Shown here: positions 1 to 11,458 of the stretch, one piece after another
Position numbering within the stretch: position 1 is the first letter of the stretch
How the letters are laid out: each line of letters starts with the position of its first letter
Source: Apoderus coryli
Taxonomy: Eukaryota; Arthropoda; Insecta; Coleoptera; Attelabidae
Assembly (NCBI GenBank): GCA_911728435.2
Contig: OU452199.1
Location: 6,272,860-6,336,859, forward strand
Reading direction: 5' to 3'
Length of the DNA: 64,000 bases
Program-made: the position numbers and the translations under genes
The notes under the pieces: generated by a model
What the model saw: the letters and a program-made list of their open reading frames with translations, nothing else
Told to the model about the DNA's origin: nothing
The model's database searches: none

Positions 1-2
1 TA

Positions 3-365
3 GATTTAAGAAATTTACATAAAACGGACATTCAATTGAAGTCTTATACAAATAATCATCTGCAGGTGTTAGGCAAATGTAAATTAAATTGTAGAAATAA
101 AAATTTTGATTCTGAATTAGAGTTTTTTGTGGTTCAGTCATCATATCAAAATATTCTAGGTTTAGAAGGCTGTCAAAATTTAAATCTTATAAAAAGAATA
201 GATGCTGTAACAAATTACGAAGCACTTATTCAAGAAGATAATGATATTTTTAGTGGTTTGGGCTGTCTCAGGGATACATATCACATAGAATTAAACGAAA
301 ATGCAGTACACGTGGTTCATCCTGCTAGAAAAATTCCTATGCCGATCCTACCGACTGCGCCATGA
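3..365 (+). pseudogene. Gypsy-type pol fragment (protease end / RT start)
   Basis: An open frame enters from the left window edge and stops at 363-365, without its own ATG. The translation has the pattern of the Gypsy (Ty3-like) pol region: a segment ending FFVVQSS..ILGLEGC (C-terminal aspartic protease), then LIKRI, IFSGLGCL and YHIEL..AVHVVHPARKIP, which in this family sits at the start of the reverse transcriptase. The frame ends right after this RT prelude, so the element is truncated by deletion or by the stop. No LTR is recognised in the next 1.2 kb. The family call rests on remembered motif order. Confidence 0.7.
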
Positions 366-1650
366 TATATTTTATTCAAGGTCGAAGGCTCTGAATTAAA
401 CGACCACTGAAGTTGAACTGTTCTTTATTTTAAATATTTATTTATCTCTAAGTATTGTTTTTTATATATTTAACAAATGTGAATAGAATCAAATACATTT
501 AAATACGTGGGAACTATAATATGTGACACATACCATCGATAAACACTGGTCCTTGATGGAGCTTCATCGGCAAAAATTGATTTAAGTTCATCCATGCACT
601 TGCTGAGTTAATCCACCTCGAAAGTTGTAAAAAATAATGGCACGAAAATGTTCACGATTTAATTCCATCTTTGGGCCGAGATGAATCTTGTAAGTTACTG
701 TAAACAACACAAATAGCGCTCGTATGTCACACCGTTCTGAGTACGTATAACCTCAAAAATGTCCAACTTTACGATGGAGCTGTCAGTTGCCAGATTGCAA
801 CACCAGGGTTGCCAAATCCCGAGATATAAAAGGCAACCCCCGTATATTGACCTAAAATTCGATTCCAACTGAATTTCATTATGAAAATATAAAATAGCAA
901 CGGTTTGTAAAATATAATTTTAAGCGATTTTTCACTGAATATAAAGGAGATAAGATAGATTTTGACATACCTCGCAAGCATGCTAATTCATATTTAAGAA
1001 TTGTAATATTATTATCTGTGTACAGTGGCGGCTCGTAAAGGCTGTAGATTTTTGTAAATAATTTGGCTGATACAACACAAAATTGAATGTCATTTGTTTT
1101 TATAACCGAAAATATTTTTTATGTGTCATAAAACTGTTTCAGTAGTTTGTTCTTCCCAAAAATGTTTCTGAAAAAATGTCAATGTAGTGTGGAAATCTTA
1201 TAATCTTTCCTCTTGAAGAAGATGATAAGGAATATGGGGCCTGAAACTATTCCCTGCAGTACTCTATATTTCATGAACCCACGTTCACTACAAGTATTGT
1301 TGATTATCACGTAAGTTGCTGGATTAGTTAAATATCTTTGGAATAATTATCATGATGTTCTTCAGAAATTATCTTATCTAAATGATTTAAGAGATCTTCG
1401 GTAGAGAGATGTATTTGACATCACTTGTCTAATTTGATATTTTTTCTGAAGTCATTACAAAATATTGACATTCTAGGATTCTAGGAGCGTTTTGACGACA
1501 CAAAACAGTACAAGGCCTCATAATGTATCATAATATAGACAAAATAATGCTCATAAATTATTTATTTTTTCGAAAAATAATCTAAGACGAGGAGTGAAAA
1601 TGTAATGGAATGAAAGCCGTCTACTCCGCAATATAATCTTCTATAATTAA
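366..1650. other. Non-coding, AT-rich, with a hAT-like terminus
   Basis: No credible coding region. At 1023 begins CAGTGGCGGCTCGT, the same terminus found at 21946 and 51557, where it is a hAT-type end. No matching opposite end was found for this copy. Confidence 0.5.
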
Positions 1651-1656
1651 ATTAAA

Positions 1657-1698
1657 ACCATACATGTTTCGAGAGTATACACTCTCATCATCAGTGGT
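1657..1698 (-). ncRNA. Hammerhead ribozyme motif A
   Basis: On the minus strand the conserved CTGATGA (1688-1694) is followed by a stem II of six perfect pairs, GAGAGT/ACTCTC with loop GTAT, then GAAA (1667-1670), a tiny stem III (AC-AT-GT) and the cleavage triplet GTA. Stem I is closed by ACCA/TGGT. All core nucleotides expected of a type I hammerhead with a very short stem III are present. Such minimal hammerheads are known from Penelope-like retroelements and retrozymes. The same repeat, with about 100 bp of shared flank, recurs at 9957-9999 on the other strand. Confidence 0.75.
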
Positions 1699-1713
1699 AA
1701 TAGTAAAGTCGAA

Positions 1714-2691
1714 ATGGGAATCCTGAATCTAATACCTTTGGATTCAGGAAGAAAACCGTTGGACGCTTTGCCACGCAAACATGATTTTGAAATCCCATTT
1801 GAAGTGGTCATTGCAGACCGTCAAAATTGGCTAAATAGGGAACCACGATTTCCAGAAAACACGTCCGTCTGGTATACGGACGGTTCAAAAGGAATAGAAG
1901 GGAACACAGGCATGGGAGTATACGGACCAAATTGCAAGCTCTCTGAATCTCTCGGGAAAAGTCCCACTATATTCCAAGCAGAGATCAACGCTATTAATCG
2001 TTGTGCTCAAGAATGCCTGCAGAGAGGCATCCCAGAACGGCAGATCAATATTATGTCAGACAGTCAAGCTGCGTTAAAAGCACTGAGGTCGTACACCTTC
2101 ACGTCAAAGCTAGCATGGGAATGCAAACAGACCCTAAAGCAACTGGCAGCTCAGGGGAAAAGGATTACTCTGACATGGGTGCCAGGAAATGAAGGCATAG
2201 AGGGGAACGAAGCGGCGGAGCAACTTGCAACAGAGGGCGCAAACGCTCCGTTCTGCGGCCCGTAACCCATCTATGGCCTTCCAAAAAGCCATATGAAGGA
2301 AGAACTTCGGAGATGGGAAAAGGAACAACTTAAGTCCTACTGGAGAAACACTGCAGGCCTAAGACAATCAAAAAGGTTTATCAAACCTTCAGAGGCCAAC
2401 GCAGGGAAGCTTATCCAACTGGAGAGAAGCGACCTAAGGCGAATTACAGGCCTTTTTACGGGACACCACCCAGTGAAGTACCATCTCAAAAAGATGGGCC
2501 TAACCGAGGACGACCCTTGTCGGTTTTGCGAAGACGCAACAGAGACAACAGAACACGTGCTCTGCGAATGCATGGCACTTTTCTGCAAAAGGCTAAAACA
2601 CCTTGGAGGGGTGAAACTAACACCCGACGAGGCAAGGAATTTAGCACCCAGAGAAATCATCAATTTCATGAAAAGTGTGGGCAATTCATAG
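1714..2691 (+). pseudogene. LINE ORF2 C-terminus: RNase H plus CCHC-like knuckle
   Basis: Two blocks in the same frame, 1714-2265 and 2266-2691, are separated by one TAA at 2263-2265. The first is an RNase H domain: VWYTDGSKG (first Asp), QAEINAI (Glu), MSDSQAAL (second Asp) and TWVPGNEGIEGNEAA (final acidic region). The second ends in a Cys/His knuckle, CRFCEDATETTEHVLCEC. At the stop position the related copy on the minus strand near 20.65 kb reads Lys (AAA), so one substitution explains the break. RT and endonuclease parts are absent through 5' truncation. The arrangement RT-RNase H-knuckle suggests the I group of non-LTR elements; the exact clade is uncertain. Confidence 0.85.
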
Positions 2692-2781
2692 ATTAGAGTC
2701 ATTCACAAAAGATCTTCTGCAGGTCGAAGTGAGGGGAAGCCAAACCGCCTAAACGACTCCGAAAAACAATCTACAATCTAC
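1716..2781 (+). mobile_element. 5'-truncated LINE (RNase-H-bearing clade), copy 1
   Basis: The insertion is flanked by an 11-bp direct repeat AAAGTCGAAAT at 1705-1715 and 2782-2792, a target-site duplication. It begins in mid-ORF, so it is 5'-truncated, and ends in a short tandem tail (CAATCTACAATCTAC) rather than poly(A). It landed at the edge of the hammerhead-containing repeat. A longer copy of the same family lies at 20165-21940 on the minus strand. Confidence 0.8.
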
Positions 2782-2792
2782 AAAGTCGAAAT

Positions 2793-4250
2793 TAGTAGTT
2801 AGACTGACAAGTGAAAAGTTGACATTGAAGTGAATAGGTGTTAAAAGGAAAGTAAAAGCAAAGATTAATCTACACAATAGATAGTCAGCGTATATGGGAA
2901 AGAAAACAAAAATTGAAACTGTCTCGACACGAGCTACATCTATTAGAAAAACATGTAACCATGGAAATTATGGAAATTGTAGATGGTGTTATATGTATTG
3001 TGTTGAAATAAAATAATCATATGGGCAATGTTAGACAAGGACGAGTATACTTTCCCCTACGAGGTGGGAGTTTGTTTTTATATTATAGGTATCATATATG
3101 TACTACTGTGCAGCAGTGTTTTTTGTCGGTTAATATAAAATTATATGGTATACGTACACCTATCTACGCAAAGATTAATGTGTATGGACGAAAATAAAAG
3201 AAATTACTATAATAGTATAAATATACAGGGCTGGTTCATTAAATGTTTTAGACAATAATTTTAAATGACTAAAATAATATTATTTTAGTCATTTAATTTT
3301 AAATTTCGGATATAAGGATGCATCAAAAAGTTATATTTAAATTAACGAAATTTGGCGTTATAGATAGGACTTCCGCTTATTATCTGATTCAGTTTTAAGG
3401 ATCAAACTCAAACAGCAGATTCAACTTGTTAACATTATGAAAAAATAAATCTCAGACTCATACAGGCGTGAAATGCTACCCTAACTTTTTTATGCACATT
3501 TTTTGCGTGTGTTTCAATTCGGAGATGTAAAATCTAACAAATTATATACGTAATAAATGTATCCTTCTGTGATATTGATAGAAAGTCATCGTTATCGCGT
3601 ATTATCGATTTTAAGAAATGTTAATATTAAAAAGGCTGTGCTTTTTACAAGTTGCTGAAGTAAATAAGGTTTGAAATTTCCAGCATGACAATAATTATTT
3701 AAAAAAATACGGTTTCGAAATGCAGGATGTAAAAAATTAGAATTTTTAATCTGTTTTTAATGAAAATTTAAATCTATTGAGAAACATGGTTCAGGGTTTT
3801 TGTGAAATGTATTTTACTCCAAAGATTCTACTCATCGATTATAACCGAATTAATTTACTCAAAAATATCTATACTAGTAAAATAACACAATTATCACAAT
3901 TAGGTTCAAATTCTGCAACGCCGAATTGAAAAAAAACTTACAGTCTCCCTAATATTGGTTTTTGTGCAATGATCATAAAACTTTAAAAAAATAACGATTT
4001 ATGTAGATTGTATTGTTAACACGTTTCGTAAAAAGCTTTAAAAACCCACCAACAGGGTGTTAAAAGTATCACGACAATAACTTTTTTCATGTTTTAACAA
4101 GTACAATCGTCTGCTTCAGATTGATCCTTAAAAACTGAATAACAGTTTCTCTATATAAAAAAATAAAACTCGTAAATATCATCCCCAAACATTTAATTTG
4201 AATACAATTACATAACACCATATTTGAAAGTAAATAAAAAAAAACAGCAT
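2793..4250. other. Non-coding, AT-rich
   Basis: No supported gene. It begins with the far side of the hammerhead repeat interrupted by the LINE. It holds the 36-bp palindrome listed separately. Confidence 0.5.
3261..3296. repeat. 36-bp perfect palindrome
   Basis: The half-site TTAAATGACTAAAATAA is followed by TA and its exact reverse complement. It lies in a gene-free stretch and could be the collapsed core of a foldback repeat. Confidence 0.8.
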
Positions 4251-4755
4251 TACCTAGTTTAACAGATTTGCAAATTGCAAATCAAAGTATCTATGTATAC
4301 AGGGTGTTGCATAAGTACTTGTACAAACTTTAAAGGGTGATTCTTTGACTAATTTTAAGATACAAATTTCATATGTACATTCAAAGTTCAAAAATAATAT
4401 TATATTTAGGATTATATGCTTGTTCAATAGCATCGCAATTTGGTGCAATTCGGGATACAGGTGTATTGATGACACCAGAGCTGTCAAAAGAACTAATAAA
4501 AAATACGAAAAATAACAAAATACAAATATCATTCAAAAGACAACAATGCACATAATAGTCGGTACCAAGCCAAATAGGTAGTAGGTAAATATAGATTTAT
4601 TTTGTTTCGAGCTTGGGCTTGGCACCGACTTATTGTAATCAAAACTACCCACCAAACGGATACATTTAATTTTACGCAGACATCTAGTGTGAGCAGGCAA
4701 TATGCCCGGTGAGAGAAAGTTGATAGACGATGGCCGGACGAGAAGTAACAACTGA

Positions 4756-5660
4756 TTATATCCTATTGCCAACACAAGATATTCCCTGACGGGAAGCTTT
4801 ATTAATGAATGGCTTGTTACATACATACATGACTTTAATTAGAGTGCAATATTTTTCATTTTCTTCCATGGTAGATACTTTTCGTTTAAGTTCTTCAATA
4901 ATACCCTCATTAAAACCAGCTAGGCACGGAATGTCACTAATCCAGGCTCGAATAGTGGACACACTGGGCATAGAGATTTTTAAATTGTTTCGCCAATATT
5001 TATAGGCGCTTGGGGATTTATAATAGGACAAAAGACTCAAGTCCTTTTCAGTTTCTGTCCAGGGACGACCAGGTTTGTGGTGTATCTGCATATTAACAAG
5101 TGCTTCGGCATATTTTGATTTGAGACTAAACATATCAACACTTGTTTTTCTTTCACGCATTTTGCTTTGCATGCGTAACTGTTGCCTCAGTTTTGCAATC
5201 GTCAAATTTTTCTTACGCAATTGACGTTTTTGTATGGAAAGAAGATTTTTAAATTGTGATACAGAGGAATTTGTCGAAATTTTCGGAAAAAGAACACGTC
5301 GTCGTCGTAACATTTTAGTTCTTGGAGATGGTGTAGGCATATCTGAAATGGCTTCCAAGTATGTGTTCCGTTGTGGCGACATGTGTGTTGTTTGGTTTGA
5401 ACTACTTAGCTCAACAGCGACCATTGAAGAATCACGTGGCGAATTATTTATTTTTGAATTACTATATGTCTTCAATGGTGGGACAACTACTAAAGATTCA
5501 GTCAAGTCTAGTGTCTCTTTATAGTTTTGCGGAACCGCGAAGTAATTAAGTCTATTTCTTTTTTGCGGATTTACAAAATCGTTTTCGACAAAATGTACAC
5601 TGCACACGCGTTTTCTTTCGTATAGTTTTTCAGGCGATAAATGTAGAAGCTCCGCGTCTC
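4756..5660 (-). pseudogene. THAP-domain / P-element-like transposase remnant
   Basis: The minus-strand reading frame starts behind an acceptor-like site (TTATTTAG ending at 5661) and first encodes the second half of a THAP zinc finger: RKRVCSVHF...DF...LNYFAVP. The Cys pair and N-terminal part would lie on an upstream exon that is not recognised here. A basic linker and a coiled-coil-like stretch (LSIQKRQLRKKNLTIAKLRQ) follow. Then comes GRPWTETEKDLSLLSYYKSP and SVSTIRAWIS, the helix-turn-helix-like block typical of THAP9/P-element transposases. The frame ends without the DDE core, so this is an N-terminal remnant. It could also be a spliced host THAP gene, but no downstream exon is apparent. 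Confidence 0.65.
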
Positions 5661-5835
5661 CTAAATAACAAAAGAACACATTAGCATATTTCATAGCTTA
5701 ATGCTTTCACCTATGTATAAATCAACACGACCAATTAATGAAAAAAAAATAATATATTATTTACATAAGTACTTAGTAAGTTTAAGATAGTATTCTGATA
5801 AAACTAGTACATCTTTTTACAAAGTTTTATTTTTA

Positions 5836-6131
5836 GAAATATCAAAGATCGAGAGCGTTATTAAAAAATTTATTGTTATGGGGATTTTTGCACACCCTGT
5901 AATTTTGGTATAAGGTTAACTTACGCGATTATGTTATTAGTCTTTAATATACCAAACTTCTAAGTAGATTCAATTAAAATTTCCGTTTTGATGCCTTAAT
6001 AAACAAAACAAACAATGTGTAAACCTATGAAATTTTTTTTTTAACCTATATACTTAGATTTATATCATTTTAAAAACTAACCTCATTACATTAAATCTTT
6101 CTATAACGCTCTCGATATTTGATATTTCTAG
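5836..6131. repeat. Inverted-repeat (MITE-like) element
   Basis: TAGAAATATCAAAGATCGAG at 5836 is mirrored with one or two mismatches by CTCGATATTTGATATTTCTA ending at 6131. No ORF is present. Similar sequence occurs near 58.55 kb. Confidence 0.55.
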
Positions 6132-6160
6132 ATATACAGCTATTAAGCGTTATATAATAT

Positions 6161-6610
6161 ACAGGGTGGCCCATTAGTGTGTGGGCGGAAGATAGCTAGC
6201 TCAATCTATAAGCGATAGACAAAAAAATCCTTTACAAAATTTTAGGACCTGAAGAGATCTACAACCAAAAATGTTTTTAATTACATAGGGTAGTTCACAA
6301 ACGCGCAGCGGACCAAACCTGCTTTTTCTTGATGCGACACTCTGTATATTTTAACATATATAAATGCCGCTCTAAAGGACAAGAAAAATGACATACGGGT
6401 TGCCTAGGTGCAGTAGTTTTTGAAATATTTGTAAATAAGGGTTAATTTTGACATAAATTTAAGGCGTTGACTAACTACAGAAACAAAAAAAAATAATTTT
6501 TCGAGAGGGGTCCAAAAAGTGTTTAAATCGATCTTGTATATCGAAAACTACATGTGTTACACAAAATATGGTTATGATATGATGTTCCATGTCTAATTTG
6601 TCCAAAAAGT
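6161..6610. repeat. Dispersed non-autonomous repeat
   Basis: Starts with ACAGGGTGGCCCATTAGTGT, an end type common to arthropod mariner-like MITEs. The block around 6495-6590 (GAGAGGGGTCC..., CGAAAACTACATGTGTTAC) is repeated at 22.54-22.63 kb and 58.77-58.87 kb. Non-coding. Confidence 0.5.
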
Positions 6611-6674
6611 CAGTTTTTCTGTTAAAAGGCCGAGAACCTGTGAAGTGAGCTTACCTCTTACGCCCACGTATTAA

Positions 6675-8216
6675 CCCATTAATTCCCAAGCTTGGAAAAT
6701 CAAACAATTTCGGTGATTTTAGTTTATTTTATTATTAAACCTATGTCCAAATAACTGTTTATCAGGTTAAAAAAAAATACAAGTTTTTAGTTTTCTTACA
6801 AAAAAATGTTGCGTATACGCAACATTGGGATTTACGGTAAACAAATACTACTACTACTTAGTGTGAAATATTTCAAAACAGTTTGTGTGAAGATGCACCT
6901 TAAATTTAGCACACATGTATATTGTGTTGTTTTTACACTGTCAGCATCTTCTTCTTGCTTTGTTGTCTTTTGACCAATAGAGTTTTGTAGCTGGTAACCG
7001 TATGGTATCCCGAAAAAATGAGTATGCCGAAAAATCGCTTTAGGCTTGTTTTATCAATATCAAATGAATGCCTATTATTGTCGTGAGCATATTTTCTTCT
7101 ACGAGTATAATATATTATTTTTTCCCAAACTTCGTCACTGAAGTACAAGGAAAAAACTTCAAAAGGGCTTTTTCCACAAACTCTGTTTTCAATTTGTTCC
7201 AAGATATTATTTTCTTCATTATGTGGTCCTGTTGTATATATTGGGGTCTCTTTTCTCCACTTCGGTAGAGTTTTCTTCGACTTCATTTTTATATTTTTTG
7301 CATATAGTTTTGCTTTTTTTGAATTTGACGGTAAAGATTCATCATCTAAGGCTTCAGAAGTATCAGGCAAATTTGCGTGTATTTCGTAGGTCCCCGCAAC
7401 ATCTGATAAATCTTCAACGTTTTCACATATATTTTCGTCAAGCTCCTCTTCGTCTGTAAGTGCATCTACGGGTGGCGGAATATATACTGCATCCACGGTA
7501 TCAGTCTGCAGTAAATCCTCATCCTCCTCCAATATAGCTAAAAGCTCAGCAGATAACTAAGGCATTCTGTTTTTCCAAGACATCATTATAACCAAACAAA
7601 TTATTTAAAAAAAAATTAACAAACAGAACCATAATTATCACTTACTTCAAGTCAATATTTTCCAGAGCTTCACTTTATATTTTATATATAATATAATTTT
7701 AAATCACAATAATTATAACTTAGTATCTTTGTTGACACTCACTAAGAAGAATCACACACAAATTATATAAGAAACAAAATAAATGCTACCTAATTGTGGG
7801 TCAGCGAAGGGCGCGACATTATGGCGCCTTCTTACCGGAATTCCCAACGTTGCGTATACGCAACATTAGGAAAAATGATCCGATATGCAAAAACTATACA
7901 TGTTTTGTAAAATATCATATAACGCCCTTTTTACTAAAGATCATGGGAATCTAAATCCATAATTTGAAATATCTCATCCGTTTCTGTGTCAGACAAATAG
8001 ATTGACGAATATATGAAATGATAAATCTCAAAATGTTGCGAGTTCATAAATTCGCACAAAATAAATATCTTAACTCTGTCGACATATTTCTTAAAACGTA
8101 AAGTCTTTGTTGTATTTTGAAAAAATTGTAGCAACAAAAAAGTATTTTTTTTACTGGCACATTGGAAAAAAAAATGTTAAAAATGTTTCGTTTACGCAAC
8201 GTTGGGGATTAATGGG
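6675..8216 (-). mobile_element. Degenerate piggyBac-type element
   Basis: Bounded by TTAA at 6671-6674 and 8217-8220, with inverted ends CCCATTAATTCCCAA / TTGGGGATTAATGGG. TTAA duplication is the hallmark of piggyBac. The palindrome TTGCGTATACGCAA occurs just inside both ends (about 6811 and 7850). At 1.54 kb it is shorter than a full element of about 2.5 kb, consistent with the truncated transposase inside. Confidence 0.85.
6933..7586 (-). pseudogene. piggyBac transposase, N-terminal part
   Basis: An ATG at 7586 reads MMSWKNRMP, meets an in-frame TAG at 7557-7559, then continues in the same frame as LSAELLAILEEDEDLL to 6933. The acidic N-terminus is followed by PFEVFSLYFSDEVWEKII and KRFFGILIFSGYH, the start of the DDE_Tnp_1_7 core of piggyBac transposases. 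The frame then runs into unrelated sequence (KTLLVKRQQSKKK) and stops, so the catalytic core is deleted. One premature stop and an internal deletion make this non-functional. Confidence 0.85.
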
Positions 8217-8220
8217 TTAA

Positions 8221-9940
8221 GTACTAAGTGTCAGTTATCAGTTATAATTTTTTATTTTCCAAGAAAGCGAAACGAGATATTTAAAACGGCATTGCGCCGC
8301 CCTCATGTATACCTCCGGGGGCGGCATCGAAAATCGCTACACGTCACAAACTTGTAAATGCTTAGAACTACCCCTATGTCAAATTTCTATTTTCTATCTT
8401 TTTTGTTTGATACCCAAAGCCCTATTCCTACCGAACTTATTATTTACCCGAAGAAACATTAAAAAGAAGTAAAATTTAAGTACCTAAACCTATAAAGTGG
8501 AACTTATACCTGAATTTATAACCCATTTTCTGCATCGATCTTCTTCTTTAGGAAATCGAAAGAAATGTACCTCTCGATTGTTTCTGTAACTGTTGTTACA
8601 ATTTCGAAAAGCACATTGGTTACGACTTAATTTCGAATTGTTTCTTTCCATTTTCACAAAACACAAAAATTATTTAGTCACTAACTAGGAAGTTTCTCAA
8701 ATAAAAAAAAAACACAACACAAAATAATATAATTAGTCTAAAATTAGAAAAACACAAAATAAGTTAAAAAATATTCACAAAAAAAATAACTACGCAGCCA
8801 AAGATTAAATTTAATTTAATATATTAGGTAATTCTCTTCAAAACAAAATCAGTAGGTATGAAAACAACCATAATATGTATACCTAATATAATATAGGTAG
8901 CACTGATAATTTTTTTATTATAGGTATTATAAGATCTACAACAATCTTGTTACATCTTTGCCACATTGTCTACGTGAAATATTTAAAATATATGTAATAA
9001 ATTGAAAAAGTATCTAGTCAATTCTTAAGTGGAGTTATAATTTTGACAAAGAATAATGTACATTAATACCTACTTGATTTCGGTATTGGTATAAAAGTCT
9101 AATATCCACGAAATAAATTTAATATACCTAATAATCATTAATCCATGCCATACAACATGTTTCAAGACTAGACCAGTCCCATAAACAGTGGCGAGCAATA
9201 ATTAAATCAAAAGCTTTTAGCTTTTAGATATTTAGATTTTTTTATATACATCAACAAATTATTACAATGGAGCCAGAAGTATGTTTCTATCTAAAAGCTT
9301 TTCATTTAATGATTGTTCGCCACTGATCATGGGACTAGTCTAGTCTTGAAACATGTATGACATGGATTAAATATTATTATATTAAATTTAATTCATAGAG
9401 ATAAGGCTTTTATTTCAATACTGTACTTGTAATAAATCACCCTGTGTGTTTCTTTTACCGACGAATCGGCAACAGCACGACACACACCACATTCGGTTGT
9501 TTTTTTTTCTACCCTCCCTACGTATCCCCTCCAGATTAATACAGAATTTCATCAATCTCTCTCTCTGACAATACAGCATTGTCGGTGCATAACTGTTGCA
9601 AATGATGTAAATAATTGTTATACGTTGCGTTTTGTTTCTGATATTAATAAACTACAAAACGGTTTCTGGCTGTGACAATACTGCTCTATGCTTTACACGC
9701 TAGTCTACGCCACGTAGTGGCTGGCATACTTAGAGATGTTCTCATTTTAATGCATTGGGCTGACTATCTATTGTGTAGATTAATCTTTGGTAAAAGTAAG
9801 TTACATTATTGTCGCTTTCTGCATTACGACTCAGAAGACAAATAATTGTGTATATGTATAGGTGAGGCCAAGCTGAACAATCAGAAGACATCACATCAGT
9901 AAAAGAATAATAAACAGTCAAACTCAAAATTGGCTTTCTA
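8221..9940. other. Non-coding, AT-rich
   Basis: No supported gene. It contains the inverted repeat at 9140-9369; the remainder shows only simple AT-rich sequence. Confidence 0.5.
9140..9369. repeat. Foldback repeat with CAGTGGCG termini in its arms
   Basis: Two arms of about 68 bp face each other (left from AATCCATGCCATAC, right ending GTATGACATGGATT). Within them CAGTGGCGAGCAAT at 9187 mirrors ATTGTTCGCCACTG ending near 9327, a hAT-like MITE end. Because the flanks are also inverted, no 8-bp direct duplication is visible. Confidence 0.65.
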
Positions 9941-9956
9941 ATTTCGACTTTACTAT

Positions 9957-9999
9957 TACCACTGATGATGACAGTGTATACTCTCGAAACGTGTATGGT
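9957..9999 (+). ncRNA. Hammerhead ribozyme motif B (slightly damaged)
   Basis: CTGATGA (9962-9968), GAAA (9986-9989) and the GTA cleavage triplet before TGGT are intact. Stem II has one C-C mismatch (GACAGT/ACTCTC) compared with copy A. Stem I ACCA/TGGT is kept. The flanks match copy A for about 100 bp, so it is a dispersed copy of the same repeat. Confidence 0.65.
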
Positions 10000-10114
10000 T
10001 TTAATTTAATTATAGAAGATTATATTGGGGAGTAAACGTCTTTCATTCCATAAATTATTCATTTATTTTGTTATATATATATTTACTGTTATATTGCAAT
10101 TATTAATCGCGGGC

Positions 10115-10188
10115 TGAACTTTTGGGGTTATTGATAAAGCGTGCGCTTTGCATCCAGAAGGTCCTGGGTTCGAATCCCAGCTTTGCCA
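10115..10188 (+). repeat. tRNA-like (Ala-type) SINE head or tRNA pseudogene
   Basis: A perfect T arm, CTGGG-TTCGAAT-CCCAG (10164-10180), carries a consensus B box. The middle CGCTTTGCAT resembles the tRNA-Ala(TGC) anticodon arm. The 3' strand CTTTGCC has no pairing 5' acceptor strand, so it does not fold as a full tRNA. A T-run follows, as a pol III terminator would. Confidence 0.5.
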
Positions 10189-10199
10189 ACTTTTTTTTT

Positions 10200-10915
10200 A
10201 TTTGTAATTTTTGAATAAACTAGTGAGTTAGTTTATTGAAAATAATCAAAATAATACAGTTATAACGATAATTATTAAAATTCTGTTTCGTTATACAGGT
10301 CATATATTTTAGATTAATTATATTATATCTTGTCGGGAAAGCTTTGAGGCGACACAACCGATTTTTTGTTATTTATCTTTGACTATATTTCATTGAACAA
10401 ACGGTATGGCTCAACTTTCGGCCCATGAATGTCACCCTTGTTCCTATAATTCTAAAAACTAGTTACGCCATCTTAAACTCAATGATAATGTTATCACATA
10501 AGTGTTATTTATTGATTTTCGCGATATCAGTATATTTATACAATTTGATTTTTAAACCAATACCATCAATGCATACTTAATATAATTGTTCCAGAATACT
10601 AAGCTGAGTAAAAACTACTGCTAGAAATCCATTTGGGAATTGAAAAAATCGCATTCCTTAGAATTCTATTTCAAACAACTTTATACGTGATTTAATCACA
10701 AGTTGGTTTATACGTTTTAGATCATTTGAAAAGTAATTTAATTTACTTTAAAAGAAATTCAATAGACCGTCTTTTACTTACCAGACCATAAAAAAAACAA
10801 TTTTATTGTAAAGGAAGTAAAAACGCTTACGTTCAGAACTTGTGTTTAAAGTAGGGCAATTTTTTGTGCAATTTGTGACCATAAAATAATGTTGTTTCAT
10901 AGCGAAGTCCTTTGA
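10200..10915. other. Non-coding
   Basis: No gene or recognisable repeat end seen. Confidence 0.4.
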
Positions 10916-10919
10916 TATA

Positions 10920-11243
10920 GAGATCCTTACTCAAGGATCTGGGAGTTTATCTGGACACTTCCTTGAATTATATCGATCAAGATGTTGGGGTTCATAAAGC
11001 GCTGCTCTGCTCACTTGGAATATGCTTCGGCGGTTTGGGTCCCAGAGAGTTCAACACCGTTTCCTTAGGTACATTCATTTCAAGCGCAGTCGTCCGCGAC
11101 CTATTGATTATGTGCTTGATTATGGTGGTTTGATTGATGAGCTGGGGCTCACGACGTTAAATGATCACAGGGTCGTTAGAGCCCTGACAATTTTATATAA
11201 GTTGTTGAACAAGCAATCCTTATTTCCGCTAGAGGGATATTAA
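10920..11243 (+). pseudogene. Jockey-type RT C-terminal scrap
   Basis: In shifting frames the sequence reads KDLGVYLDTSLN, then LEYASAVWVPESS and VQHRFLRYIHFK, then LTTLNDHRVVRALTILYKLL. This is the order found at the C-terminal end of Jockey-like ORF2 proteins, as in the copies at 52.6-54.0 kb and 60.9-62.4 kb. Frameshifts and a stop break it. No catalytic RT motif is present. Confidence 0.65.
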
Positions 11244-11458
11244 ATAACAGAAGTGGTCGTCTACTGGAATGACCTGCTCGTTCCCCAGACTTAACTCCTC
11301 ACGATCTATTATTGTTGGGTTATGTCAAATCGAAGATTTACGCTACACAAATAGAAATGGTGCTAGAGACAGAATTGTTCAACTTATGATAAATTAAATA
11401 TTTTGCAAGAGCAGAAAAGACATTTTTTTCCTATGCTTTTTGTTGTTAAAATACTAAC

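Noticed and set aside
10115..10188. Functional tRNA-Ala
   Set aside because: The acceptor strand does not pair; only the T arm and part of the anticodon arm are convincing.
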